A stretch of 64,000 nt of DNA from Sphingomonas taxi (GCA_003243195.1 QFQI01000008.1:62001-126000), one strand, 5' to 3'. Counted from the first letter of the stretch, positions 24,750 to 35,440 are shown. The notes: a model not told the origin generated them from the letters alone. Translations and numbers: made by a program.

Positions 24750-26261
24750 ATGAAGCCCGCCTTCCTTGCTTCGGCGATCGCGCTCGCGGCGGCGGGCTGC
24801 ACCGTCGGTCCCGATTATCGAGCGCCGTCGCCGGCCGGGCTGGCGGTGCCGGTCGCCTATTCGGTGCCCGCGCCGCCGACGCGCGACGACCTGACGCGCT
24901 GGTGGCGACGCTTCGACGATCCGGTGCTGGGCGAACTGGTGGAGCAGGCGGGCGCGAACAACACCGACGTGGCACAGGCGATCGCGCGGCTGCGCCAGGC
25001 GCGCGAGGCGCTGGTGCAGAGCCGCGCCGACCTGCTGCCGTCGCTCAGCGGCAATGCCGGCTACAGCCGCTCCGAAACGCTACGTGGTGGCGGGCAGACG
25101 ATCACGCTGCCCGACGGGACGGTGCAGAACATCGGCGGCGGGGGCGGGGCGAACAATTTCTCGATCGGTGGCAGCGCCTCCTATCAGCTCGGGCTGTTCG
25201 GCGAGGTACGCCGCACCGTGGAGGCGAGCCGCGCCCAATATCAGGCATCCGGTTTCGATTACGTGACGACCCTTCTGACCGTGCAGCAGGAAGTGGCGCG
25301 CAACTATGTGCTGGCGCGCCTGTACCAGGCGCAACTCGCCAATGCGCGCGCCAGCCTGGCGTTGCAGGACGACAATCTGGAGATCGCCGGTTTCCGCGTC
25401 CAGGCGGGGCTGGTGTCGTCGCTGGACAGCGAGCAGGCGCGCCAGCAGCGTGCGCAGACCGCCGCGACGATCCCGACGCTGGAGCAGCAATATAACGCCG
25501 CCGTCTCGCGGCTGGGCGTGCTGACCGCGCAGGCGCCGGGCGCGCTGAAGACGCGGCTGGCGGCGGTGCGCACGATCCCGGTCGCGACGCCGCCCGGCGG
25601 GATCGGCATCCCCGCGGACGTGCTGCGCCAGCGCCCCGACGTGCGCGCGGCGGAGCGCACGCTGGCGGCGGCGACCGCGCAGATCGGCGTGGCGCGGGCG
25701 GCGCTCTATCCCAATTTCACCTTCACCGGGAACATCAGCACGCAGGCCAATGCGGTCGGCGGGCTGGTCGACACCGTGACCGGCGGGCTGTTCGCGGGGC
25801 TGACGCAGGCGATCTTCAACGGCGGGCGGCTGCGCAGCCAGGTGCGGGGGCAGGAGGCGGCGGCCGATGCCGCGCTCGCCGCCTACAAGGGCACCGTGCT
25901 GACCGCGCTGGAGGATGTCGAGAATGCGGTGGTCGCGCTCGACACCGCGCAGCGCCGCGAGCGTGAACTGGGCGTCGCGTTCGACGCCGCCAGCAACGCC
26001 GCGCTGCTGTCACGCGAGCAATATCGCAGCGGGCTGACCGACTTCACGACACTCAGCCAGCAGGAGGCGGCGCTGCTCACCTCGCGCAACAGTGCGGCAC
26101 AGGCGCGCGCCGACGCCGCCACCGCGCTGGTGCAATTGTTCGGCGCGCTGGGCGGCGGCTGGGACGCCGCGTCGGTGCCCGAGGCGCCGCCACGCGCGGT
26201 CGCCGCGCCGACACTGGTGCAACCCGCTCCCACGCCCGCGCCCTTCAACGGAAATCCCTGA
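24750..26261 (+). CDS. Outer-membrane efflux lipoprotein, NodT/OprM family
   Basis: A 503-residue TolC-like channel. The signal peptide ends in the lipobox AAAGC with acylated C17, then the family start TVGPDYRAP. Two repeats with long helices and the segments WWRRFDDPVL, GLFGEVRRTVEASRAQYQAS, VLRQRPDVRAAER and LDTAQRRERELG are typical. It is the outer-membrane part of the exporter whose adaptor, ATPase and permease follow; its TGA overlaps the adaptor ATG. Substrate unknown; MacAB-type pumps export macrolides, peptides or siderophores. Confidence 0.92.
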   Translation: MKPAFLASAIALAAAGCTVGPDYRAPSPAGLAVPVAYSVPAPPTRDDLTRWWRRFDDPVLGELVEQAGANNTDVAQAIARLRQAREALVQSRADLLPSLSGNAGYSRSETLRGGGQTITLPDGTVQNIGGGGGANNFSIGGSASYQLGLFGEVRRTVEASRAQYQASGFDYVTTLLTVQQEVARNYVLARLYQAQLANARASLALQDDNLEIAGFRVQAGLVSSLDSEQARQQRAQTAATIPTLEQQYNAAVSRLGVLTAQAPGALKTRLAAVRTIPVATPPGGIGIPADVLRQRPDVRAAERTLAAATAQIGVARAALYPNFTFTGNISTQANAVGGLVDTVTGGLFAGLTQAIFNGGRLRSQVRGQEAAADAALAAYKGTVLTALEDVENAVVALDTAQRRERELGVAFDAASNAALLSREQYRSGLTDFTTLSQQEAALLTSRNSAAQARADAATALVQLFGALGGGWDAASVPEAPPRAVAAPTLVQPAPTPAPFNGNP

Positions 26262-27604
26262 TGGCCGACACCAATCTCGACGATTTCCTGGGCGTGAAGC
26301 CGCAGCCGGCGTGGCGGCGCTGGGGGAAGTGGGTGCTGGTGATCGCCGGCCTCGTCCTGCTGCTGCTGGTGCTGTCGCGCTGCGTGTTCGGCGATCCGGA
26401 CAAGGTGGATTATGCGACCACGGCGGCGACGCGCGGGCGGCTGACCGTCACCGTTTCCGCCACCGGAAAGCTGGCGCCGACCAACCAGGTGACGGTCGGC
26501 TCGCAGCTCTCCGGGCTGGTCACGCGCGTGGTGGTGGACGTCAACGATCGCGTCAGCGCCGGGCAGCCGCTGGCGCTGATCGACCCGGAACAGATCGACG
26601 ACCAGATCCGCGCCGGTCAGGCGACGCTGGCCGCCAACGAGGCGCAGGTGGCGCAGGCGCGCGCGACGCTCGCGGAGGCGCAGGCGCAGCTTGCGCGGCT
26701 GAACGAGGTCCATCGCCTGTCGAACGGGCGTGTTCCGTCGAAAACCGAGTTGCAGACCGGGCAGGCCAATGCGCAGCGCGCGACCGCGGCGTTGCGCGTG
26801 GCGGAGGCGAACGTCACCGCGGCGCGCGCGCAACTGTCGCAATCGCAAACCCAGCGCGCACGCGCGATCATCCGCTCGCCGGTCAACGGCGTGGTGCTCG
26901 CGCGGCAGGTCGATCCCGGCCAGACCGTGGCGGCGTCGTTCAACACGCCGACGCTGTTCGTGATCGCGGAGGACCTGACGCGCATGAAGCTGGAGGTGGC
27001 GATCGACGAGGCCGACGTGGGCGAGGTGAGCGTCGGGCAGAAGGCCAGCTTCACCGTCGACGCATTCCCCGGCCGCACGTTCCCGGCGACGATCACGCGC
27101 GTCGATCTCGGGTCGAACCTGACCGTCAGCAGCGCCACCTCCTCGTCGAGCAGCACGACGACCACCAGCACCAGCGGGCAGGTGGTGTCCTATGCCGCCG
27201 ACCTGACCGTCGCCAATCCGTCGCTGCAACTGCGGCCCGGCATGACCGCGACCGCCGATATCATCACCGCCGACCGGCAGAACGTGCTGCTGGTCCCCAA
27301 CGCCGCCTTCCGCTTCAAGCCGTCTGCGGGCGGCAAGCGTGAGGGGATCACCGGCACGATCCTCGCCGGTCCGCCGCGTCGCGGGACGGCGAACCGCAGC
27401 GCCACGGTCGGGCGCGGCGCGACGCAGACGGTGTACGTGCGCGGCGAGGACGGCGAACCGCGGCCGATCCAGGTCGTCACCGGCGACAGCAACGGCACGC
27501 TGACCGAGATATTGTCCGGCCCGCTGAAGCCCGGCCAGCAGGTCATCACCGCACAGCTCGCCAGCGGCGGCGCTGCCGCGAAGGGCGGGCCGCGTGGCCA
27601 GTGA
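26261..27604 (+). CDS. MacA-like periplasmic adaptor of an ABC exporter
   Basis: A 447-residue membrane-fusion protein. A single membrane helix (residues 25-42) is followed by a lipoyl half (GQLSGLVTRVVV-type segment), a long helical hairpin, and the second lipoyl half (RSPVNGVVLARQVDPGQTV), then barrel domains. A Ser/Thr-rich run near residues 290-307 interrupts a barrel strand, as in several MacA relatives. The start overlaps the outer-membrane gene stop and its end overlaps the ATPase gene, so the four genes form a coupled operon. Confidence 0.9.
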   Translation: MADTNLDDFLGVKPQPAWRRWGKWVLVIAGLVLLLLVLSRCVFGDPDKVDYATTAATRGRLTVTVSATGKLAPTNQVTVGSQLSGLVTRVVVDVNDRVSAGQPLALIDPEQIDDQIRAGQATLAANEAQVAQARATLAEAQAQLARLNEVHRLSNGRVPSKTELQTGQANAQRATAALRVAEANVTAARAQLSQSQTQRARAIIRSPVNGVVLARQVDPGQTVAASFNTPTLFVIAEDLTRMKLEVAIDEADVGEVSVGQKASFTVDAFPGRTFPATITRVDLGSNLTVSSATSSSSSTTTTSTSGQVVSYAADLTVANPSLQLRPGMTATADIITADRQNVLLVPNAAFRFKPSAGGKREGITGTILAGPPRRGTANRSATVGRGATQTVYVRGEDGEPRPIQVVTGDSNGTLTEILSGPLKPGQQVITAQLASGGAAAKGGPRGQ

Positions 27605-28307
27605 CGCGCCGCTCATCGCGATGCGCGGCGTCACCAAGGTCTATGGCGAGGGCGCGACGCAGTTCCAGGCGCTGAAGGGCGTCGACCTGGACATTGCGCG
27701 CGGCGATTTAGTCGCGGTGATGGGGCCATCGGGATCGGGGAAGTCGACGACGATGAACATCCTCGGCTGCCTGGACGTGCCCAGCGCGGGGACGTTCCTG
27801 TTCCAGGGGCATCATGTCGAGGCGCTCGACCGCGACCAGCGCGCGCTGCTGCGCCGTCGCCATCTCGGCTTCGTGTTCCAGGGGTTCAACCTGCTCAGCC
27901 GCACCACCGCGCTGGAGAATGTCGAACTGCCGCTGCTGTATCGCGGCGACGAGAAGCGCGCGCGTCGCGACACCGCGATGGCGGCGCTGGAGAAGGTCGG
28001 GCTGGATCGCTGGTGGGATCATACGCCGGCCGAACTGTCCGGGGGGCAGCAACAGCGCGTGGCGATCGCACGCGCGATCGTGACGCGTCCCGACGTGCTG
28101 CTCGCCGACGAGCCGACCGGCAATCTCGATTCGGAACGATCGGTGGAGATCATGGAGCTGCTCACCGACCTCAATCGCGACAGCGGCATCACCGTGCTGA
28201 TGGTGACCCACGAACCCGACATGGCCGCGTTCGCGCGCACCGTGATCCACTTCCGCGACGGGCTGGTCGAGCGGATCGAGGCGCGCGCGCCGGAGGCGCA
28301 CGCGTGA
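27594..28307 (+). CDS. MacB-type ABC transporter ATPase
   Basis: A 237-residue nucleotide-binding protein of the LolD/MacB group. Walker A is GPSGSGKST, the Q-loop is FVFQGFNLLSR, the signature is LSGGQQQR, and Walker B is VLLADEPTGNLDS with a switch histidine in VTHEPD. Start GTG at 27594 lies within the adaptor gene. In E. coli MacB the ATPase and permease are one chain; here they are separate genes, as in many alphaproteobacteria. Confidence 0.93.
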   Translation: MASDAPLIAMRGVTKVYGEGATQFQALKGVDLDIARGDLVAVMGPSGSGKSTTMNILGCLDVPSAGTFLFQGHHVEALDRDQRALLRRRHLGFVFQGFNLLSRTTALENVELPLLYRGDEKRARRDTAMAALEKVGLDRWWDHTPAELSGGQQQRVAIARAIVTRPDVLLADEPTGNLDSERSVEIMELLTDLNRDSGITVLMVTHEPDMAAFARTVIHFRDGLVERIEARAPEAHA

Positions 28308-28373
28308 TGGCCTCATTCCGCCACCGCCCCGGCCCGCTCGCGACGACGAGCGCGCGGATGCGAGGATAGCGGC

Positions 28374-29582
<1,209 letters not shown>

Positions 29583-29590
29583 CGGCGCGT

Positions 29591-29631
29591 CCCGCGTCGC
29601 GGCGTGGCACCGGCCACGGCCGCGAGGCGGG
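29591..29631. terminator. Long hairpin between the converging exporter and molybdenum operons
   Basis: CCCGC, TCGCGGC and TGG on the left pair with CCA, GCCGCGA and GCGGG on the right, with one-base interruptions, giving about 15 paired bases. It fills the 57-base gap between two converging stop codons and would work for either strand. No U-run is present. Confidence 0.55.
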
Positions 29632-29639
29632 ATGTGCCG

Positions 29640-30317
29640 CTACGCCAGCAAATCCCGCACCGCATTTATCCGCGCTTCCGCGTCGCCGCCGCGCAGCGCA
29701 TGCGAATCGGGGCGGCTGAGCGGTTCGGGTGCATGGACCAGCGCGCGTAGCTGCTCCAGGTCGTCGGGTGTGTCGACGTCGATCAGCTCGGCGGCGTTGG
29801 TGACGACGTGGCGGCCCGACTGAATCAGGTCGCGCGCGCCCTGGTCGCCGGTGATCGCCAGCACGTCATCGAAGCGGCCACGCCCGAACAGCGCCGGGGG
29901 ACGCGGCGTCCGCCCGTCGCTAGAGGCGACCACGGCATCATCGTCCAGCCCCTCCGTCGCGTCGAACATGCGATAGATATGCGCGGCTGTGACGCGCGGC
30001 ATGTCGGCGAGCGCGATCAGCACCGCCGACGCGTCACGCGCCTTGGCGCACTCCACCCCCATTCGCACCGACGACGCCATGTCGCGATCGGGCGCCTCGT
30101 TGTGCAGCACGCGGAAGCCGTGCCGCGCATAGTCGATCGTGCAGCCGTCCACGACCACGATCCGCTCGCGGAACGGCATCTCCTCCAGCGCCACCGCGAC
30201 GTGCAGCCCCAGCGGACGCGACAGGAACGGCTGGTCGAGCTTGTTGAACGTATCGCCGAACCGCTCGGAACGACCGGCGGCCAGCAGGATCAGGACGGTA
30301 TCTTCAACGGCGATCAT
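29640..30317 (-). CDS. MocA-like molybdenum cofactor nucleotidyltransferase
   Basis: A 225-residue NTP-transferase-fold protein. The nucleotide-binding start LLAAGRSERFGD, the NKL segment, and the metal-binding ALADMPRV motif match the MobA/MocA group. MocA adds CMP to molybdopterin to make the cofactor for xanthine dehydrogenase-type enzymes, and this gene closes an operon that encodes such an enzyme. Its start overlaps the XdhC-like gene by 14 bases. The role in cofactor maturation is therefore strongly suggested by context. Confidence 0.82.
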   Translation of the reverse strand: MIAVEDTVLILLAAGRSERFGDTFNKLDQPFLSRPLGLHVAVALEEMPFRERIVVVDGCTIDYARHGFRVLHNEAPDRDMASSVRMGVECAKARDASAVLIALADMPRVTAAHIYRMFDATEGLDDDAVVASSDGRTPRPPALFGRGRFDDVLAITGDQGARDLIQSGRHVVTNAAELIDVDTPDDLEQLRALVHAPEPLSRPDSHALRGGDAEARINAVRDLLA

Positions 30318-31239
30318 TAAACGCTCCCACCATCGCGGCGGCGATCGACAGCGCGATCTCCGCCGGCCCGATCGCACCGATGTCGATCCCCACCGGGCCG
30401 TCGATACGATCGAGTTGCTGCGGGGTAACGCCCGACGCGGCCAGCCGCTCCCCCAGTCGCTCCCGCCGCGCCGCATGGCTGCGGCGGCTGCCCAGCGCCC
30501 CGATATAGGCGGCATCGCTGTCCAATGCGGCGAGCAGCGCCGGATCGTCGATCTTGGTGTCGTGGCTCAGCGTCACCACCGCCGTCGACGGCCCCGGTCT
30601 CCACGCGGCGACGGCCTCGTCCGGCCAGCGATCGTCGAGCGTGACGCCGGGAAAGCGCTCGGCGGTCAGGAAGCGGCCGCGCGGGTCGATCACCACCACC
30701 GCAATCCCCAGCGCCTGCGCCAGCGCGGCGAGGCTCTGCGCGATCTGCACCGCGCCGACGATCAGCAGCCGCCGTGGCGGGTCGTAGCGGTTGATGAAGA
30801 CCTCGCCCGTTTCGGCGGGGCGCAGGTCGGAACGTCCCGTGGCGAGATCGGTGGTGACGGTCAGCGCGCGTCCCGCGTCGCGCGCCTCCGAGATGCGGTC
30901 GAACAATTCCGGGTCGAAGCCCTCCGCGCCGACCGGCTGCACCATCACCGAAATCTCGCCGCCGCACGGCAGCCCGACCTGCCACGCGCTGTCGTCGGCG
31001 ACGCCATAGGTCTTCACCGCGAACGGCGCGCCGGCGATAACCTGCGCGGCGGTGTCGAGGATGTCGCCCTCGACACACCCGCCCGATACCGAGCCCTCGA
31101 ACCGCCCGTCGGCATGGACCAGCATGTGGCTACCGCGCGGCCGCGGCGCCGATCCCCAAGTCGACACCACGGTGGCCAGCGCCAGCGGCTCGCCCCTCCA
31201 GACGGCAGCGGCGGCGAGGACGGTATCGTTGCCGGCCAT
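30304..31239 (-). CDS. XdhC/PaoD-family maturation factor
   Basis: A 311-residue protein of the XdhC family, which binds the molybdenum cofactor, helps its sulfuration and inserts it into the apo-enzyme. The family segments VVSTWGSAPRPRGSHM, GSVSGGCVEGDI and GLPCGGEI are near the start, and a Rossmann-like half contains LLIVGAVQIAQSLA, IDPRGRF and YIGALGSRRSHAARRERL. It lies 28 bases behind the molybdenum-subunit gene and overlaps the MocA-like gene, so all five genes from 34982 to 29640 read as one operon. Confidence 0.9.
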   Translation of the reverse strand: MAGNDTVLAAAAVWRGEPLALATVVSTWGSAPRPRGSHMLVHADGRFEGSVSGGCVEGDILDTAAQVIAGAPFAVKTYGVADDSAWQVGLPCGGEISVMVQPVGAEGFDPELFDRISEARDAGRALTVTTDLATGRSDLRPAETGEVFINRYDPPRRLLIVGAVQIAQSLAALAQALGIAVVVIDPRGRFLTAERFPGVTLDDRWPDEAVAAWRPGPSTAVVTLSHDTKIDDPALLAALDSDAAYIGALGSRRSHAARRERLGERLAASGVTPQQLDRIDGPVGIDIGAIGPAEIALSIAAAMVGAFNDRR

Positions 31240-31267
31240 TCTTCTTCTTTCAACGGCGGGCGTCGGT

Positions 31268-33517
31268 TCACACCGGCGGCAGTTCCGCCAGCAACTTGTC
31301 GCAGGTGATCGGATAGTCGCGCACCCGTACCCCGGTGGCATTGTAGATCGCATTGGCGATCGCCGCGCCCGCCCCGGAGATGCCCAGTTCGCCGATCCCC
31401 TTGGCATGGATGGGGTTGGCGTGCACGTCGCGCTCGTCGATGAAATGCACCTCCTGTTGCGGCACGTCGGCGTTCACCGGCACGTGATATTCGGCGAGAT
31501 CGCGGTTGACCACCTTGCCGTTGCGCGGATCGTGGACCAGTTCCTCCGACAGCGCCGCACCGATCCCGAACGTCATCCCGCCCAGGCATTGCGATCGCGC
31601 GGTCTTCGCGTTCAGGATCCGCCCGGCCGCGAAGACGCCGAGCATCCGCTCGACCCGCACCTCGCCGGTGACCGCGTTCACCTTCACCTCGACGAAATGC
31701 GCGCCGTAGCTGGCCTGGTTATACAACTTCTCCTGCTTGCCCGGCGCGATGTTGCCGGTCACCTTCATGCCGTCGCCGACCAGCTCGGTGATCGGCACCG
31801 CGCGGTTCTCGGCGATCGCGCGCCCGTCCTTCAGCGTCATGCCCGCCGCATCGACGCCCATCGCGCCGGCCAGTTTCTCGCGCAGTCCCTCGCACGCGAC
31901 ATAGACGGACGAACCCGACGATCCCGCGCCCCATGAACCGCCCGATCCGGCGGCGGGCGGGGCGGCGCCATCGCCCAGATGGACGATGACGCGCTCGACC
32001 GGCAGCCCCAGCGTCTCGGCGGCGATCTGCGCCAGGATCGTATAGGTGCCGGTGCCGATGTCGGTCATGTCGGTGGACACGATCGCGCGCCCGTCCGGGG
32101 TCAATTCCACCGTCGCCGACGATTTCTGCAGCATGTTAGAGCGCACCGCCGCCGCCATGCCGATGCCGTGCCACCATTCGCCACGCCGGTCGCTGGCCGG
32201 CCGTGGCTTGCGCTGCGACCAGCCGAACAGTTCGGCGCCCTTGTCCATGCACGGCACCAGTTGCCGGGTGGAGAAGGGGATCTGCTTTTCCGGGTCCTGT
32301 TCCGGCTCGTTGCGGCGGCGCAGCTCGATCGGATCGAGCCCGATCTTCTCGGCCAGCTCGTCCATTGCCGCTTCCAGCGCCATCATGCCGACCGCCTCGC
32401 CCGGCGCGCGCATCGACCCGGCCAGCAGCCAGTTGAGGCGCACCAGCTTGTGGTCGATCAGCCGGTTCTCGGCGGCATAGGCGAAATGCGTGCCGACGCC
32501 GGCCGGCTCGAAGAAGTTCTCGCCCGGCAGGTTGCTCGCCAGCGTCTCGTGCGCGATCGCGGTCAGGCGGCCGTCCGCGTCGGCCGCGAGGCGGATGCGC
32601 TGTTCGGTGTTCGAGCGGCGCACGGTGGCGTCGAACACCTGCTGGCGCGCCATCGCCACCTTCACCGGCCGGCCGATCCGCCTGGCCGCGATCGCCGCCG
32701 CGACGCTTTCGGGCGCGATGCCCAGTTTCGACCCGAAGCCGCCACCGACATAGCGCGAGATGATCCGCACCTTGTCCTTGCCCACGCCCAGCGCCTTGGC
32801 GAGCTGTATCTGGTCCGACGCGACCATCTGGTAGCTGCCGTGCAGTACCAGCGTACCGTCACGCCATTCCGCGATCGAGGCATGCGGCTCCATGGCCGCG
32901 GAGTTCTGGCTGGGGGTGGTGTAGGTCGCGTCGATCGTGAACGCCGCCGCCGCCAACGCCTTGTCGACGTCGCCCTGCGAGGATTTCGGCGGGATCTGGT
33001 CGGGCGGCGGGCGGTCGGCCTGGTCACGATGCGCGGCGAAGACATAGGAACCTTCCGCCGGTTCGTAGTCGACGCGCACGCGCGCGGCCGCGTCGCGCGC
33101 CGCCTCGAACGACTCCGCGACCACGATCGCGACGATCTCGCCGTGATAATCGACCTTCTGCACGCCCTGCGTCGGCGCCTTCATCTCGCCACCCTGCTGC
33201 GGATTGCGGATGAAGCTGGGATAGTCCGTGATGACGTCGATCACGCCGGGCAGGTCACGCACCGCGTCCGCGACGACATCGGTGATCGTCCCGGATCCGA
33301 ACGGCGCCCGCACCAGCACGCCGTAGCTGAGCGTTTCGGCGGGATATTCCGCGGCATAGGTCGCTTGGCCCGCGACCTTCAGCGGCCCCTCGACGCGATC
33401 GAGCGGCTTGCCGATGACGCCCTGCGCGCCCTGATCGAGCCAGCTTGCCGGATGGGCCTTGTCCATGGTCAGGCTGCGTGTGTCCTCACGCCCCAGCACC
33501 TTGTCGATCAGCGTCAT
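31268..33517 (-). CDS. Aldehyde oxidoreductase molybdenum-binding subunit, PaoC-like
   Basis: A 749-residue large subunit of a xanthine dehydrogenase-family enzyme. Residues near 30-150 form the a/b hammerhead domain (KPLDRVEGPLKVAG); the rest binds the molybdenum cofactor, with YVGGGFGSK, SMRAPGEA and, near the C-terminus, KGIGELGISGAGAA containing the catalytic glutamate. The RRNEPEQDPEK and CMDKGAELFGW segments match PaoC/YagR-type periplasmic aldehyde oxidases rather than true xanthine dehydrogenase. Overlaps the FAD-subunit gene by four bases. Substrate probably an aromatic or other aldehyde, unproven. Confidence 0.9.
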   Translation of the reverse strand: MTLIDKVLGREDTRSLTMDKAHPASWLDQGAQGVIGKPLDRVEGPLKVAGQATYAAEYPAETLSYGVLVRAPFGSGTITDVVADAVRDLPGVIDVITDYPSFIRNPQQGGEMKAPTQGVQKVDYHGEIVAIVVAESFEAARDAAARVRVDYEPAEGSYVFAAHRDQADRPPPDQIPPKSSQGDVDKALAAAAFTIDATYTTPSQNSAAMEPHASIAEWRDGTLVLHGSYQMVASDQIQLAKALGVGKDKVRIISRYVGGGFGSKLGIAPESVAAAIAARRIGRPVKVAMARQQVFDATVRRSNTEQRIRLAADADGRLTAIAHETLASNLPGENFFEPAGVGTHFAYAAENRLIDHKLVRLNWLLAGSMRAPGEAVGMMALEAAMDELAEKIGLDPIELRRRNEPEQDPEKQIPFSTRQLVPCMDKGAELFGWSQRKPRPASDRRGEWWHGIGMAAAVRSNMLQKSSATVELTPDGRAIVSTDMTDIGTGTYTILAQIAAETLGLPVERVIVHLGDGAAPPAAGSGGSWGAGSSGSSVYVACEGLREKLAGAMGVDAAGMTLKDGRAIAENRAVPITELVGDGMKVTGNIAPGKQEKLYNQASYGAHFVEVKVNAVTGEVRVERMLGVFAAGRILNAKTARSQCLGGMTFGIGAALSEELVHDPRNGKVVNRDLAEYHVPVNADVPQQEVHFIDERDVHANPIHAKGIGELGISGAGAAIANAIYNATGVRVRDYPITCDKLLAELPPV

Positions 33518-34479
33518 TGCGTCACCTCGCGCAGGGTCGCGACCAGCGTGCGGCGCGCCAGGGGGATCTTGAAGTCATTCGATCCGAAGCCGCGTGCCCC
33601 GTCCAGCAGCGCATCCGCCGCCGCCTCGAACACCGCGTCGGACGGTGCCTTGCCGATCAGCGCCGCCTCGACCTGTGCATTGCGCCACGGCATGTGCGCG
33701 ACGCCGCCGAAGGCCAGCGCGGCGGAGGCGACCACGCCGTCCTCCACCGCCACCACCGCCGCGATGGAAAACAGCGCAAAGGCATAGGATGCCCGGTCGC
33801 GCACCTTGCGATAGGTCTGTCGGCCGGCGGGCGGGGCGGGCAGTTCGACCTGCGTGATGAGCTCGCCCGGTTCCAGCACGTTCTCGACGTGCGGCGTGTC
33901 GCCCGGCAGGCGGTAGAAATCGGCGATCGGCAGCCGGCGCTTGTCGCCATCCGCCTTCTGCGTGACGATTACCGCGTCCAGCGCGCGCATCGCCACCGGC
34001 ATGTCGCCGGGATGGGTGGCGATACACTGGTCGCTGGTGCCCAATATGGCATGGATGCGGTTGAATCCGCCGATCGCCTCGCACCCCGACCCCGGCGCGC
34101 GCTTGTTGCACCCGGCGGCGGTGTCGTAGAAATAATAGCAGCGCGTTCGCTGGAGCAGGTTGCCGCCGGTCGTCGCCTTGTTGCGCAACTGCCCCGACGC
34201 GCCGGCCAGCAGCGCGCGGCTCAGCACCTCGTAGTTCGCGATCACGCGCGGGTCGGCGGCCAGGTCGCTGTTGGGAACGAGCGCGCCGATCGTCAGCCCG
34301 CCGTCGTCGCGTTCCTCGATCCGGTTCAGGTCCAGCCGGCTGATGTCGATCAGCCGGTCGGGCGTTTCGACCTGCAGCTTCATGAGGTCGAGCAGGTTGG
34401 TGCCGCCGGCGATGAACCGCCCACCGCCCTGCGTCGCGGCCTCCACGCTGTCCGCGCGGGCGTAGTCGAAGCTCTTCAT
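33514..34479 (-). CDS. Aldehyde oxidoreductase FAD-binding subunit, PaoB-like
   Basis: A 321-residue FAD-binding medium subunit. The FAD motif is FIAGGTNLLDLMKL and ATTGGNLLQRTRC follows. The cysteines in RTRCYYF, GCNKRAPGSGCEA and the later QCIATH correspond to the extra [4Fe-4S] loop found in PaoB-type proteins. It passes electrons between the iron-sulfur and molybdenum subunits. Its ATG overlaps the end of the small-subunit gene and its stop overlaps the large-subunit start. Confidence 0.9.
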   Translation of the reverse strand: MKSFDYARADSVEAATQGGGRFIAGGTNLLDLMKLQVETPDRLIDISRLDLNRIEERDDGGLTIGALVPNSDLAADPRVIANYEVLSRALLAGASGQLRNKATTGGNLLQRTRCYYFYDTAAGCNKRAPGSGCEAIGGFNRIHAILGTSDQCIATHPGDMPVAMRALDAVIVTQKADGDKRRLPIADFYRLPGDTPHVENVLEPGELITQVELPAPPAGRQTYRKVRDRASYAFALFSIAAVVAVEDGVVASAALAFGGVAHMPWRNAQVEAALIGKAPSDAVFEAAADALLDGARGFGSNDFKIPLARRTLVATLREVTQ

Positions 34480-34982
34480 GCGTCCACCCGGGCGTCTGCA
34501 GCGACCTCGCGAATGGCGTCGACGATGTTGGGATAGGCGGCGCAGCGGCAGATATTGCCGCTCATCCGCTCGCTGATCTCGTGATCGTCCAGATCGACGG
34601 CGGTCAGATCGGCGGAGACGTGGCTCGGCCAACCCTTCTTCACCTCATCCAGCATCCCGACCGCCGAGCAGATCTGCCCGGGCGTGCAATAGCCGCACTG
34701 ATAGCCGTCGTGTCGCACGAACGCCTCCTGCAACGGATGCAGATCCTGTGGCGTGCCCAGCCCCTCGATCGTCACGATCTCGTCGTCCTGGTGCATCACG
34801 GCCAATGTCAGGCAGGAGTTGATGCGGCGTCCGTTCACCAGCATCGTGCATGCGCCGCACTGGCCGTGGTCGCATCCCTTCTTGCTGCCGGTCAGCCCGA
34901 GATGCTCGCGACACAGGTCGAGCAACGAGGTTCGGATGTCGACCTCCGCCTCGTGGGACGTGCCGTTGATGGTGAAGTGCAT
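34476..34982 (-). CDS. Aldehyde oxidoreductase 2Fe-2S subunit, PaoA-like
   Basis: A 168-residue small subunit with two [2Fe-2S] clusters: the plant-ferredoxin type CDHGQCGACTML and the helical type CGYCTPGQIC with CRCAAYPNI. The ATG at 34982 has GAGAGG seven bases upstream. An in-frame GTG or ATG further up (to 35051) would add about 23 residues, but these show no twin-arginine motif. E. coli PaoA carries a Tat signal; this one does not appear to, so the enzyme may be cytoplasmic. First gene of the operon. Confidence 0.92.
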   Translation of the reverse strand: MHFTINGTSHEAEVDIRTSLLDLCREHLGLTGSKKGCDHGQCGACTMLVNGRRINSCLTLAVMHQDDEIVTIEGLGTPQDLHPLQEAFVRHDGYQCGYCTPGQICSAVGMLDEVKKGWPSHVSADLTAVDLDDHEISERMSGNICRCAAYPNIVDAIREVAADARVDA

Positions 34983-35109
34983 GGATGGGCCTCTCGCTGA
35001 CGTGGCTCCAACGTCGCCGTGCGGCACCGGGTCCATGCGAACGTTTCTCAACGCGGCCCCGCTACGGATTCGATGCTATGAGGCGGCCGATCGAGCGGGA
35101 GGTGATGTG

Positions 35110-35376
35110 ATGCGTAAGATGGTGCTGTTGCTGGCGATCGTGCTGCCGCTGGCGACCGGCGGCTGCGTGCGAACGGCGTGGAACGTCGCGACGCTGCCGG
35201 TGAAGGCGGTCGGCAAGGGCGCGGACATGATGACCACCAGCGCGAAGGAGCGCGACGAGAAATACGTGCGCCGGATGCGCAAGCAGGAGGAGCGCGAGCA
35301 GAAGGAGCAGCGCGAGCGCGACAAGGAATGCCGCAAGCATCCCGACCGCTGCGCGACACCGGCCGGTGGCGGCTGA
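35110..35376 (+). CDS. Small lipoprotein with a charged helical tail
   Basis: An 88-residue predicted lipoprotein. The signal peptide ends LATGGC, with the cysteine at residue 19 as the acylation site. The rest is a short VRTAWNVATLPVKAVGKGADM region followed by a long Lys/Arg/Glu-rich helix (about residues 46-75) that could form a coiled coil. Homologues of this type are common as uncharacterised lipoproteins in sphingomonads. It is divergent from the molybdenum hydroxylase operon, 127 bases from the paoA-like start. No function is assigned. Confidence 0.7.
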   Translation: MRKMVLLLAIVLPLATGGCVRTAWNVATLPVKAVGKGADMMTTSAKERDEKYVRRMRKQEEREQKEQRERDKECRKHPDRCATPAGGG

Positions 35377-35392
35377 TCGCCGATGGTGCGGC

Positions 35393-35438
35393 GTGCGTCG
35401 CGGCGTGCGAGTAGGCCACGCCGCCTGCAACGACGCAC
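35393..35438. terminator. Nested hairpin between converging genes
   Basis: An inner 8-bp stem (GCGGCGTG with CACGCCGC, nine-base loop) sits inside an outer GTGCGTC/GACGCAC pairing with one asymmetric bulge. It occupies almost all of the 64-base gap between two converging genes, so it probably ends transcription from both sides. No U-run. Confidence 0.55.
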
Positions 35439-35440
35439 GA

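Noticed and set aside
28308..28370. A 20-codon frame between the exporter ATPase and permease genes
   Set aside because: Arginine-rich, no recognisable feature, and explained by the short GC-rich gap.
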